A stretch of DNA of 64,000 nt. Origin: Flavobacteriaceae bacterium. GTDB taxonomy: Bacteria > Bacteroidota > Bacteroidia > Flavobacteriales > Flavobacteriaceae. The stretch is from assembly GCA_947451475.1 (NCBI GenBank), contig CANFZC010000006.1, positions 1 through 64,000 of the forward strand, in the 5' to 3' direction. Both the position numbers and the translations under genes were made by a program. Each line of letters opens with the position of its first letter. Position 1 is the stretch's first letter. Shown here piece after piece: positions 10,565-19,891 of the stretch. The notes beneath the pieces were generated by a model. The model did no database searches. It was not told where the DNA came from and worked only from the letters and a program-made list of their open reading frames with translations.

Positions 10565-11617
10565 TTACAAGGTTATAAAGTTATCAATAGAGAAGTCCCA
10601 ACATTTTGCATTATAGTACCACAAATGACCATCTGCCACGGTTAGGGGACATTCAAAATTATTGGTATACAATCCGCCGGTACCTAGTCCTTGCGGCATT
10701 GGATTATTTTGTAGATAGGTGAATTGGGCAATGGCATTTAGACCAACATTACTTTCTAGCGCGGAGGTAATCCACCAACCAATATTGTATTTTTCGGCTA
10801 GGGCAATCCATTCTAGAGTACCTCTAAAGCCCCCTATAAAACTAGGCTTTAAAATGATGTATTGCGGCTGCACTTTTTGCAACAGTGCTTCTTTGTCTTT
10901 GGTCGTAAAGACCCCTATGAGCTCTTCATCTAAAGCTATAGGAATTGGCGTACTTTTACAAAGCACTGACATCATGTCAGTGTTGTTTTTTTGAATAGGC
11001 TGTTCTATACTATGTATTTTAAAACCAGCTAATTGATTTAATTTAAATAAAGCTTCATTTGAACTAAAAGCACCGTTAGCATCCACCCGTATTTCGATAG
11101 TCTCTTCTTTGAAATTTTGACGAATAAAACTTAAAAGCCCCAGTTCTTTATCAAAATCTAGCGCTCCTATTTTGAGTTTGATGCACTGAAAACCTGCTGC
11201 TATTTTGGCTTCTATTTGTTCTTTCATATAGGCCTCATCCCCCATCCAAACTAGTCCATTGATGGCAATGCTTTTATGGTTTTGAGTAAAGGCAGAAGGG
11301 AACAATTCGAAAGGCGTATTACTATTCAAAGACAAGAACGCCATTTCTACTCCGAATTGTATGGAAGGGAATTCGGTTAGCGCTTCCCACAACGCATCTT
11401 TTCCTAAATGTATATTTTCACAGACCCATTGTAGGTGAGACTCATAATCAGGACGGTCGTCAATTGAAAGTCCGCGTAGGAATCCACACTCCCCTATACC
11501 TGTTTTACCGTTTGCTTTTAGGACTAGAAACCAAGTTTCTTTAGTAGTCAAAACCCCTCGCGAAGTACCGGAAGGGGTTTTAAAATTGAGCAGGTATTGA
11601 TGGTAGGTCGCTTTCAT
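10565..11617 (-). CDS. menC: o-succinylbenzoate synthase
   Basis: Enolase-superfamily motifs (IKLKIGALD, IRVDANGAF, IEQPI, IALDEEL); flanked by men genes. Confidence 0.85.
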   Translation of the reverse strand: MKATYHQYLLNFKTPSGTSRGVLTTKETWFLVLKANGKTGIGECGFLRGLSIDDRPDYESHLQWVCENIHLGKDALWEALTEFPSIQFGVEMAFLSLNSNTPFELFPSAFTQNHKSIAINGLVWMGDEAYMKEQIEAKIAAGFQCIKLKIGALDFDKELGLLSFIRQNFKEETIEIRVDANGAFSSNEALFKLNQLAGFKIHSIEQPIQKNNTDMMSVLCKSTPIPIALDEELIGVFTTKDKEALLQKVQPQYIILKPSFIGGFRGTLEWIALAEKYNIGWWITSALESNVGLNAIAQFTYLQNNPMPQGLGTGGLYTNNFECPLTVADGHLWYYNAKCWDFSIDNFITL

Positions 11618-11618
11618 A

Positions 11619-12296
11619 TTAGAGCACTAAGCTTTCCCCTATCTCTAATAGCATTAAGTCTTTACCAGCATCAAAGAAGACCTTTTTGGCCTCATCATGG
11701 TTAACCATTATAAATCCGAAGGTGTCGTAATGACAACCCAGTACTTTATCGCAATTCAGGAAGTCGGCCGCGATTACCGCATCCTGCACATCCATAGTAA
11801 AATTGTTTCCTATAGGCAACACAGCTAGATCCAATTTGGTACGCATAGGAATGAGTTTCATATCCATAGTCAGTGCGGTATCGCCTGAGATGTAGATGTT
11901 TTTATGTTCGCCTTCAATCACAAAACCACCGGGATTACCTCCATAAGAACCGTCGGGGAACGAACTAGAATGTATAGCGGCTACATATTTTACTTTACCA
12001 AAATCAAACGACCAGCTCCCGCCGTGGTTCATAGGATGGCTTTGCAAGCCTTTGTTGCCATAGTACGAAGCAATCTCCCAGTTAGAAACAATAACTGCGT
12101 TATTGTTTTTAGCGATTTGCTCAGCGTCTAAAATGTGATCTTGGTGTGCATGGGTCAACAGTATATAATCGGCCTTTAAAGCGTTTATATCGATGTGTGC
12201 TGCGTTAGGATTGGCAGAAATAAAAGGATCTATTAGAATATGTTTGCCACTTACCTCGATTCCGATGCAGGCATGGCCGTAAAAAGTAATTTTCAT
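11619..12296 (-). CDS. Metal-dependent hydrolase, MBL fold, UPF0173-like
   Basis: MKITFYGHACIGIEVSGKHILIDPFIS; HxHxDH motif LLTHAHQDHI; YISGDTAL. Confidence 0.88.
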   Translation of the reverse strand: MKITFYGHACIGIEVSGKHILIDPFISANPNAAHIDINALKADYILLTHAHQDHILDAEQIAKNNNAVIVSNWEIASYYGNKGLQSHPMNHGGSWSFDFGKVKYVAAIHSSSFPDGSYGGNPGGFVIEGEHKNIYISGDTALTMDMKLIPMRTKLDLAVLPIGNNFTMDVQDAVIAADFLNCDKVLGCHYDTFGFIMVNHDEAKKVFFDAGKDLMLLEIGESLVL

Positions 12297-12313
12297 AGGG
12301 TTATTGTAAAGGG

Positions 12314-13237
12314 TTATACGTAATTAACAATCATGTCGGATATGAAATATATCAGGCAAAGTGCCAGCAATATAGCCAACAAAAAGGTACTGATGGCCAG
12401 CTTCTTTAATTCGGGGTCTAACAGTTTAGGGTTTTTATTTCGATGTACCGTCATCAGGTGGCTGATTAACGGAAAGTAGGCCACCACAAAGATGTATTGG
12501 TCAAAATGAAATTCGTTTAAATAGGCAAACACCAGCACTAGCAGCATGGCAGAACCTACTAGGAAGTAGTGGTATTTTTTAGCATTAGCCCCTCCTATTT
12601 TGACTACGATGGTATTCTTTCCTACTTTGCGGTCACTCTCTTCGTCTCGCATGTTATTAAGATTAAGAACACCTACACTTAAGAATCCTATTGCTGTAGC
12701 AGGTAATAAAAGTAGCATGTCTATGGATTTAGAAAACATGAAATACACTCCGAAGGTACTTACTAAACCGAAGAAGACAAAGACAAACACGTCTCCATAC
12801 CCGCTATATCCATAAGCACCTTTTCCAACTGTATATCGTATGGCCGATGCGATAGCAAGTATCCCTAAACCCAAAAAGACTAACGAATAGATCAGGTAAC
12901 TTTCTTTGAAAGCGAAGTAAATGAGCGTTATTGCAAAGCCTAGCGTAATCAATGAGGTGATGATCATGGCTCGTTTCATTTCGGCTGGAGTGATGACCCC
13001 GCTTTGAATAGCGCGTTTGGGCCCGACACGATCGGCGTTATCTGTTCCTTTGACGCCGTCTCCGTAATCGTTGGCAAAATTGGATAGAATCTGTAATCCC
13101 AGCGTAGTTAAGAGTGCGAAGATTACGATTTTCCAATTAAACATGGCTTGTGACATGGCGTAAAAACTCCCTACTAAAATACCTGATACCGACAAGGGCA
13201 AGGTTCTAAGGCGTGCGGCTTCAATCCAGTGTTTCAT
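12314..13237 (-). CDS. menA: 1,4-dihydroxy-2-naphthoate polyprenyltransferase
   Basis: UbiA-type NFANDYGDGVKGTDNADRVGPKRA motif; multi-TM; men cluster. Confidence 0.93.
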   Translation of the reverse strand: MKHWIEAARLRTLPLSVSGILVGSFYAMSQAMFNWKIVIFALLTTLGLQILSNFANDYGDGVKGTDNADRVGPKRAIQSGVITPAEMKRAMIITSLITLGFAITLIYFAFKESYLIYSLVFLGLGILAIASAIRYTVGKGAYGYSGYGDVFVFVFFGLVSTFGVYFMFSKSIDMLLLLPATAIGFLSVGVLNLNNMRDEESDRKVGKNTIVVKIGGANAKKYHYFLVGSAMLLVLVFAYLNEFHFDQYIFVVAYFPLISHLMTVHRNKNPKLLDPELKKLAISTFLLAILLALCLIYFISDMIVNYV

Positions 13238-13261
13238 AATAACTTATTCAAATTTAATGAT

Positions 13262-14761
13262 TTACATCCAATTGCTATCGGAGGTTTCTATTTCGTACAA
13301 CCAAAGGTTGACGTATTCTTGTATGCTTTTGTAATTCCCTAAATGAAAAGTTACGTTACCTCCAGCAGTGTGTAGGGTTAGCGAACCAATATTTAAGTTT
13401 TTGTGCCAAAACAATTGCGAGGTGGTTATGGCTTGTATTTTCTCACGGGTAATGATTTGGTTTTCAATATCCCATGCCCCGCTTTGTTTGATAATATGAT
13501 CTGTACTAATAAACAAGCGGTAGTTACGAAACCCGAATGCGAGCACTACAACAAAAAACAAACCGTAGGCCCAAGCAAAATGGCTGTATTTAAACAGGGA
13601 AGCATCCCCATAGCTACCTAGCCCATAAAAACCGACTAAAGGTAACACAATTATGAGGAAAATGGAAAATCCAAGCTTTCTAAAATTAGGCCTAAGCATT
13701 TCCCCTTTTTGCGGAAGCTGTTTAAATAGCAACTTCAGTATACCGTCTCTTTCTGCTGCATTGCAACCTGGTATTTCTATTAGCGAATTTCGGTCTTCCT
13801 TACCATTACTGATGGCTTGACGGATTTTAATTTCTAACACATCCAGTTTCTTTTGGAAGAAATTTTGAGATACTTTAACGATTTGAACCTTTTCGGGTTT
13901 AAGTATGGTGCTTTGGGTATTTATTAGTCCGTGAAACAAGAGCAGGGATCCTTTTTGTTTGGTAATGGTATAATCAAAAAACTTGATTAGGGTGCGGCCT
14001 ATATTAATTACAAAAACCACCGAGACCATTACTAGGATTGAAAGCAAAATGGAATAGGCTATTGAATTATTGGACACAAATGCTTGCACCGACTTGTTTT
14101 CCCATACCTCTTCTTGTCCGATATTGCGGAGGTTATCCATTATTGTGAAAAAGAAGGTTAGAATTAAACCCACGCTGCGCACATAGTTTGACGTAATCCC
14201 CACTTTGACGAGGCTGATGAAATTGATTTTGAGGATTGGAGCCTCTTTAGATACTATGGCTTCTTTTGCAGTAGTTTCTAGTGTTTTTGCAGCAGCACTG
14301 CTTTCATTATCAAGGAGTTTAGTCTTTAATGCTAGGGCTAAATCATGCGATATAGCCTTAATATTACCTTCTTTCTTATCGCTGCCAGCGGTATCCACAT
14401 CGAGCGCATACACACCCACTAAGCGCTGAATTAAAGACTGTTTGATGTTGACTTGTTGGATTTTATTAAGTTGGATTGTAGTTTTGGTTTTATTGACAAC
14501 CCCTTCACTTACAATAAATTCGTCGCTACTTTCGTCAATATAAAACGTGAAATTACGGTATTTTAGATAGGCAATCACTGCTACTAAGACAATGAACGCC
14601 AGAACACCTAGAACAAAATAAGCCCAACTGAAGTGCTTTGCTTTTACGAAAGCGACGAGCAGTATGGGCCAGAAGGCTCTGCCTAGCTTTTGTACCGTAT
14701 CGGCAAACATGACCAATATCCCAATAACAGATTGCCGTTGTGGTTGATTGAAATCGGACAT
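13262..14761 (-). CDS. Bacterial PH (bPH2, YdbT-like) membrane protein
   Basis: Repeated PH_2-like segments (IQLNKIQQVNIKQSLIQRLVGVYALDVDTAG; ITREKIQAITTSQLFWHKNLNIGSLTLHTAGG) between TM segments. Confidence 0.85.
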   Translation of the reverse strand: MSDFNQPQRQSVIGILVMFADTVQKLGRAFWPILLVAFVKAKHFSWAYFVLGVLAFIVLVAVIAYLKYRNFTFYIDESSDEFIVSEGVVNKTKTTIQLNKIQQVNIKQSLIQRLVGVYALDVDTAGSDKKEGNIKAISHDLALALKTKLLDNESSAAAKTLETTAKEAIVSKEAPILKINFISLVKVGITSNYVRSVGLILTFFFTIMDNLRNIGQEEVWENKSVQAFVSNNSIAYSILLSILVMVSVVFVINIGRTLIKFFDYTITKQKGSLLLFHGLINTQSTILKPEKVQIVKVSQNFFQKKLDVLEIKIRQAISNGKEDRNSLIEIPGCNAAERDGILKLLFKQLPQKGEMLRPNFRKLGFSIFLIIVLPLVGFYGLGSYGDASLFKYSHFAWAYGLFFVVVLAFGFRNYRLFISTDHIIKQSGAWDIENQIITREKIQAITTSQLFWHKNLNIGSLTLHTAGGNVTFHLGNYKSIQEYVNLWLYEIETSDSNWM

Positions 14762-14765
14762 TCTT

Positions 14766-15281
14766 TTAAAGTTGTTTTTGGATTTTACCCATTAGCAATT
14801 GTTTGATATCTTCGGCTTCTTCTTTAAGAATACCCGGAATTTCTATATCACTGGAAACCCCTCCAGCGGTGAATATTTCGACTTTGGCTAAGCCAAACCA
14901 TCTAGAAACTAATCCTTCATGTAAAGCAACGTGTTGCACTCTATTATAAGGAATTACCATTGTATTAGTAGCAATAATCCCTTTGCGGTAGATGACATCA
15001 TGTTGGCGAAAAGCATAGGCTTTTTTACGAAAGGAAATACGAGACAAGAGCAGGATTAGCAGAAACAAAACCCCTAGTCCGCCGAAGAGTACTGGCTTTT
15101 GCTCGACTACCTCATCTACCAAGTACAATAGCGTAATTAGCGCTATGATGACGAAGACAAATGCTGCTGTTATAGTCAGTAACACGACTGTCCAATACTT
15201 AGACTGAAGACTAGTAAGTGGTACTTGTTCGTATCTTGGCAATGCTGTAGTATCTATAGTTTCATTAGAGAATTCAGCCAT
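14766..15281 (-). CDS. Bacterial PH (bPH2, YdbS-like) membrane protein
   Basis: Two TM helices followed by VIPYNRVQHVALHEGLVSRWFGLAKVEIFTAGG. Confidence 0.85.
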   Translation of the reverse strand: MAEFSNETIDTTALPRYEQVPLTSLQSKYWTVVLLTITAAFVFVIIALITLLYLVDEVVEQKPVLFGGLGVLFLLILLLSRISFRKKAYAFRQHDVIYRKGIIATNTMVIPYNRVQHVALHEGLVSRWFGLAKVEIFTAGGVSSDIEIPGILKEEAEDIKQLLMGKIQKQL

Positions 15282-15301
15282 GGTCTCTTTGTCTTTTTAA
15301 A

Positions 15302-16150
15302 TTATGGAATCCATTTGTTTTTCCCGAAGTTGGGCTTTCTTTTTTCTAGGAATGCATTACGCCCTTCTATTGCTTCATCGGTCATGTAGGCTAAGCGCGT
15401 GGCTTCCCCAGCAAATACCTGTTGGCCTACCATACCATCATCGGTTAGGTTCATGGCAAACTTTAACATCTTGATGGACGTAGGCGACTTCGCTAATATC
15501 TCTTGTGCCCATTCGTAGGCGGTAGCTTCTAGTTCATCATGCGGAATAACCGCATTGACCATCCCCATATCGAATGCTTCTTGTGCGTTGTAATTGCGTC
15601 CTAGGAAGAATATCTCTCTCGCTTTCTTTTGTCCTACCATTTTGGCTAAGTAGGCCGAACCGTATCCCCCATCAAAGCTCGTTACATCAGCATCGGTTTG
15701 TTTGAAGATAGCGTGTTCTTTACTGGCTAGTGTTAAGTCACAGATTACGTGTAAACTATGTCCGCCCCCAACAGCCCAGCCCGGCACTACTGCGATGACT
15801 ACTTTGGGCATGAAGCGAATGAGTCGTTGTACTTCTAGAATATTGAGTCGGTGGTAGCCGTCTTCTCCGACGTAGCCTTGATGGCCGCGGGCTTTTTGAT
15901 CTCCACCACTGCAGAACGACCAGATGCCGTCTTTGGTTGAGGGACCTTCGGCAGAAAGCAATACTACTCCGATGGAGGTATCTTCCATGGCATCGTAGAA
16001 AGCATTGTAGAGTTCGCTAGTCGTTTTAGGACGGAATGCGTTGCGCACGTTCGGTCGGTTAAACGCTATGCGGGCGACACCTTCTGATTTTTTATAGGTA
16101 ATGTCTTCGTATTCCTTTACGGTTTTCCATTGTATTTCACTCATAGACAA
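15302..16150 (-). CDS. menB: 1,4-dihydroxy-2-naphthoyl-CoA synthase
   Basis: Crotonase fold; SGGDQKARG, VPGWAVGGGHSLH, SFDGGYGSAYLA. Confidence 0.95.
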   Translation of the reverse strand: MSMSEIQWKTVKEYEDITYKKSEGVARIAFNRPNVRNAFRPKTTSELYNAFYDAMEDTSIGVVLLSAEGPSTKDGIWSFCSGGDQKARGHQGYVGEDGYHRLNILEVQRLIRFMPKVVIAVVPGWAVGGGHSLHVICDLTLASKEHAIFKQTDADVTSFDGGYGSAYLAKMVGQKKAREIFFLGRNYNAQEAFDMGMVNAVIPHDELEATAYEWAQEILAKSPTSIKMLKFAMNLTDDGMVGQQVFAGEATRLAYMTDEAIEGRNAFLEKRKPNFGKNKWIP

Positions 16151-16270
16151 AGGTTTTAAAACGGATTGTATAAATTTTTATTAAAAAAACAACCGAGTGT
16201 ATAAATTCTATTATTTTAGCGTAAAAATAAATCATTTTTTGACTTTAACCTCATTACCGAACATAATCTT

Positions 16271-17383
16271 ATGAAGAAAACCTTATTTTATTTTGCCGCT
16301 TTATCTTTTTGTTTACATGGGTATTCCCAAATATATGAATTTCAAACTATTAAAGACATAGAAGCAAACCCTGTAATCTCACAGGATCACACTGGAACAT
16401 GCTGGAGTTTCTCTACTACTTCCTTTTTGGAAGCTGAAATAATTCGCCTTACCGGCAAGCATATTGACCTTTCGGAAATGTATAATGTGCGTGAGACTTA
16501 CCCTAAAAAAGCTTGGGTTTATATCATGCGTCAAGGAAAAGCACAGTTTGGCGAAGGCGGACTGGCCCATGATGTCATCAACTCGGCTCGTGATAATGGA
16601 CTAGTACCCCAAAGTGTTTACAGTGGCAAATTGAACGCTGCGGATGAATACAGTGATGTGGAATTGAAAGCCGTTTTAGAGAATTTGGTTAAAACCTACG
16701 TAGCGACTCCGGACAAGGCGTTATCGCCGAGTTGGAAAGACGCTATTAACGGCGTATTGGATGCTTATATGGGAAAAGCACCCACAGAGTTTACCTATGA
16801 AGGCAAGAAGTACAGTCCGAAGACTTTTATGGAAAGCACTAAGTTAAACCCTAAGGACTATGTGACTATTTCTTCCTATACCCATGAAGGATATTACAAG
16901 CCTTTTTTACTGGATATTCCGGATAATTTCTCTAATGGATTGTTTTACAACATGCCTTTAGATGAATTTGTTCAAAATATTGACAATGCGCTAGATAAAG
17001 GATTTACTTTGGCACTAGATACCGATGTAAGTGAAGCTACTTTTGCGGGCAAAAAAGGGATCGCCGTTATTCCAGAATCTGAGGCAGACAACAAAGCCAT
17101 TTTGAATGAAATCAAGCCCGAAAAAACCATAACGGCAGCGTTCCGTCAGCAGGAATTTGAGAACTATAACACTACGGATGATCACTTGATGCATATCGTG
17201 GGGAAAGTCAAAGACCAGAAGGGCAATGTGTATTACAAAGTTAAAAACTCTTGGGGGCAAGAGGCTGGCAAGAATGGCTTTGTGTACATGAGTGTGTCGT
17301 ATTTGCGCTTGAAAGCCATCTCTGTATTGCTTCACAAAGACGGCTTAGTTGCGAAAACTAGAGCGTCGTTAGGGATACAGTAA
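16271..17383 (+). CDS. Secreted C1 (papain/bleomycin hydrolase-like) cysteine peptidase
   Basis: Signal peptide; catalytic Cys HTGTCWSFST, His DDHLMHIVG, Asn VKNSWG. Confidence 0.88.
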   Translation: MKKTLFYFAALSFCLHGYSQIYEFQTIKDIEANPVISQDHTGTCWSFSTTSFLEAEIIRLTGKHIDLSEMYNVRETYPKKAWVYIMRQGKAQFGEGGLAHDVINSARDNGLVPQSVYSGKLNAADEYSDVELKAVLENLVKTYVATPDKALSPSWKDAINGVLDAYMGKAPTEFTYEGKKYSPKTFMESTKLNPKDYVTISSYTHEGYYKPFLLDIPDNFSNGLFYNMPLDEFVQNIDNALDKGFTLALDTDVSEATFAGKKGIAVIPESEADNKAILNEIKPEKTITAAFRQQEFENYNTTDDHLMHIVGKVKDQKGNVYYKVKNSWGQEAGKNGFVYMSVSYLRLKAISVLLHKDGLVAKTRASLGIQ

Positions 17384-17402
17384 CCTTACCCAATACTAAT
17401 GA

Positions 17403-17440
17403 GAAGCCCGCACGTTAAAAACTTGCGGGCTTCTTTATTT
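17403..17440 (+). terminator. Rho-independent terminator (gaagcccgca...tgcgggcttc + T-rich)
   Basis: Perfect 10-bp stem, 11-nt loop, T-rich tail. Confidence 0.85.
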
Positions 17441-17474
17441 TATTTTTATATTTAGCGCACTAAAAACCCACCGT

Positions 17475-18719
17475 ATGAAGCAATTTACTCGAGAAGAGCG
17501 CCTTAAAATACTCTTTAGTTTCCCTGTTATTATTGCAGCCATAGGCTATTTTGTTGATATTTATGATCTGTTGTTGTTTGGGATTGTGCGAATACCGAGT
17601 TTGAATGCTATGGGATTGGATGTGGACAAGGTGGGGACAATGATTATTAACTACCAGATGATGGGCTTGGTTGTAGGCGGCATCTTGTGGGGTGTTTTTG
17701 GTGATAAGAAAGGGCGGCTTTCGGTGTTGTTTGGATCGATTTTGGTGTATTCTTTGGCTAATATTGCTTGTGGGTTCTTGCCCGATATGGCTATAGCGGA
17801 TAAGGGGATGGCTTATGCCTGTTTGCGTTTTATTGCGGGTGTGGGATTGGCAGGAGAACTTGGTGCGGGGATTACTTTAGTCTCAGAGACTTTGCCGAAA
17901 GAATTGCGCGCTATGGGTACTTCGATTGTAGCGGGTTTTGGCGTCTTGGGCGCTGTAGCGGCTCAGTTTACGGTCGAATTGGCCGGGAGTTGGACCACAG
18001 CCTATATCATTGGTGGCTCCTTAGGTTTGGTTTTATTGGTCTTGCGCATCAGTGTTGCCGAGAGTGGCCTTTACAAGGAAGTCAAAAAGGACGCCTCCAT
18101 ACAGCGCGGTAATTTTTTTATGTTCTTCACCAACCGGGACTTGATGGTACGTTATTTGAAATGTGTGCTTATTGGCGTTCCAATTTGGTATTGCATGGGA
18201 ATCCTAGTGTTTATGGCCAACCAATTTGCACCGGAAATGAGCATTGCCTCCATTAATCCTGGAAAAGCGATTATGTGGGCTTATATCGCCACTTCAGTGA
18301 GTGATTTTAGTTGTGGGTATATCTCCCATTTGTTGCGTTCGCGGAAGAAAACCATATTGTACATGTTGCTGTTCACCTTTGTGGGCGTCGCTTTACTCCT
18401 CTTTACTGGCGCTAAAACCGAAAACATGTATTACTTCTATTGTGCTTGGATAGGTCTTGGCTGCGGGTTTTGGGCCATGTTTATTACGGTTGCGGCGGAG
18501 CAATTTGGCACAAACTTACGCAGTACGGCCACGACCAGCATCCCGAATATGGTTCGGGGAACGGTACCCCTACTCCTGTTGGGTTTTGATTATATGAAAC
18601 AAAGCCTCTCTGTGACGCATTCTGCGGCTGTTTTAGCCCTTATTACCTTTGCATTGGGCATCTATGCTACTTTGACGATAAAAGAGACGCATAATAGGGA
18701 TATGGATTTCATAGAATAA
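17475..18719 (+). CDS. MFS transporter
   Basis: About 12 TM segments; GDKKGRLSVLFGS loop motif; sugar-porter-like AGVGLAGELGAG. Confidence 0.88.
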   Translation: MKQFTREERLKILFSFPVIIAAIGYFVDIYDLLLFGIVRIPSLNAMGLDVDKVGTMIINYQMMGLVVGGILWGVFGDKKGRLSVLFGSILVYSLANIACGFLPDMAIADKGMAYACLRFIAGVGLAGELGAGITLVSETLPKELRAMGTSIVAGFGVLGAVAAQFTVELAGSWTTAYIIGGSLGLVLLVLRISVAESGLYKEVKKDASIQRGNFFMFFTNRDLMVRYLKCVLIGVPIWYCMGILVFMANQFAPEMSIASINPGKAIMWAYIATSVSDFSCGYISHLLRSRKKTILYMLLFTFVGVALLLFTGAKTENMYYFYCAWIGLGCGFWAMFITVAAEQFGTNLRSTATTSIPNMVRGTVPLLLLGFDYMKQSLSVTHSAAVLALITFALGIYATLTIKETHNRDMDFIE

Positions 18720-18742
18720 AAAAAGCGGTGCTTTTTTTATTC
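18714..18742. terminator. Perfect 13-bp inverted repeat (gaataaaaaaagc-ggt-gctttttttattc), terminator-like
   Basis: Read directly; overlaps the MFS stop codon. Confidence 0.7.
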
Positions 18743-19173
18743 TAAGAAATCCTTGTTTCAGGTTTCAAGTTTCAGGTTTATTACGCTTCGCTTCGTCAGT
18801 CGCCTCGCTCGTGTCAGGTTAGATGGGTCTACAGTCTAGGTACACTTATAGTACCCTTTAAGTAAACTCTATAGGATTTTAGATTGTTGATTAACGATTG
18901 TTGATTGAAGATGTGATTTAGATGATGGATTAATTGATGATAGACTAATAGACACCTTCTAAGAACGTTTGTCTTTCCCGCGGAGGCGGACACGAGTCTC
19001 GTCCCAAGATGAGGCGAACTGATGGAGCACAGCGGAATAAATCTAGTTTGCAGGTGCAGTAGGCATTTCACATGATATCACTAGGTTGAATGAGCACTAA
19101 ACTTCAGATCTATTATAGTACGAAAAGTTTACAGAAAATCTAAGGTTAACTTGATGATTTGTACTATTTTTTA

Positions 19174-19181
19174 TATATTTG
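19174..19181 (+). promoter_or_regulatory. Bacteroidetes-type -7 box TATATTTG upstream of the structured leader
   Basis: TAnnTTTG match, with TTG 20 nt upstream. Confidence 0.4.
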
Positions 19182-19360
19182 AATACAATTATAAGCCTGA
19201 TTTTGTCAGGCATATATATACAAGATGGAACGCAATCCGTTTTGCGGAACGTTGCTACGGTCTTTGAGCTCCCGCTCCATTCCACATATTGCGACACATT
19301 GGTGGCAAGGCAAAAAAACAGCATCGGTGAACGATAACCAAAAATTCCTATCTTAGCAAA

Positions 19361-19696
19361 ATGAATTTGAAAGACTCCATACAAGGCAACTCAAACGAGT
19401 TTTTATCATTGTGCAAAAGTCACGATGTAAAAACGTTGTATGCTTTTGGTTCATCTACAAACGATAAATTTAACGAAGAATCTAGCGATATAGATTTACT
19501 TGTTGAACTAGACACAAAAGATCCAATCAAACGTGGAGAAAATCTACTGGATTTATGGGATAAATTTGAAAATTTCTTTCAAAGGAAAGTTGACTTACTG
19601 ACTAATTCTTCTATTAGAAATCCTATTCTTAGAAAAAGTATTGATTCATCAAAAATATTACTATATGACGGAAAAGAGCACAAAGTATCTTTCTGA
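19361..19696 (+). CDS. Nucleotidyltransferase-domain protein, MntA-like antitoxin of a HEPN/MNT pair
   Basis: AFGSSTNDKFNEESSDIDLLVEL (GS...DxD nucleotidyltransferase motif), small size, HepT remnant immediately downstream. Confidence 0.8.
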   Translation: MNLKDSIQGNSNEFLSLCKSHDVKTLYAFGSSTNDKFNEESSDIDLLVELDTKDPIKRGENLLDLWDKFENFFQRKVDLLTNSSIRNPILRKSIDSSKILLYDGKEHKVSF

Positions 19697-19891
19697 TATT
19701 TTAATGGCGATTGAATTAATTAAGAATTTATTGTTGACGATAAAGATTTTACTTTATACGATAATGACAGAAAAACTCAAAGTGCAGTCGAGCGTCAATT
19801 AGCAATCATTGCTGAAGCATTAAACCACTTTAAAAAGCTGGAACCAGAAAACCCATATAGCGCGGATTTGAAATCCGTGCTCGCAAATTGA
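19665..19891 (+). pseudogene. HepT-like (DUF86/HEPN) toxin remnant, frameshifted and 3'-truncated
   Basis: Frame 1: MTEKSTKYLSDILMAIELIKNL; after an apparent 1-nt deletion near 19731 the next frame reads VDDKDFTLYDNDRKTQSAVERQLAIIAEALNHFKKLEPENPY, then runs into a palindromic element; no RxxxxH HEPN motif left. Confidence 0.75.

Noticed and set aside
11619-12296. MBL hydrolase as the missing DHNA-CoA thioesterase
   Set aside because: Only neighbourhood supports it; hotdog thioesterases usually fill this step, and UPF0173 proteins are widespread outside men clusters.
18829-19071. 80-aa minus-strand ORF in the MFS downstream spacer
   Set aside because: Composed of intergenic repeat sequence; no protein-like features.
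19181-19360. Possible integron attC site
   Set aside because: Could not find convincing GTTRRRY/RYYYAAC core sites; kept only as a structured leader of unknown type.
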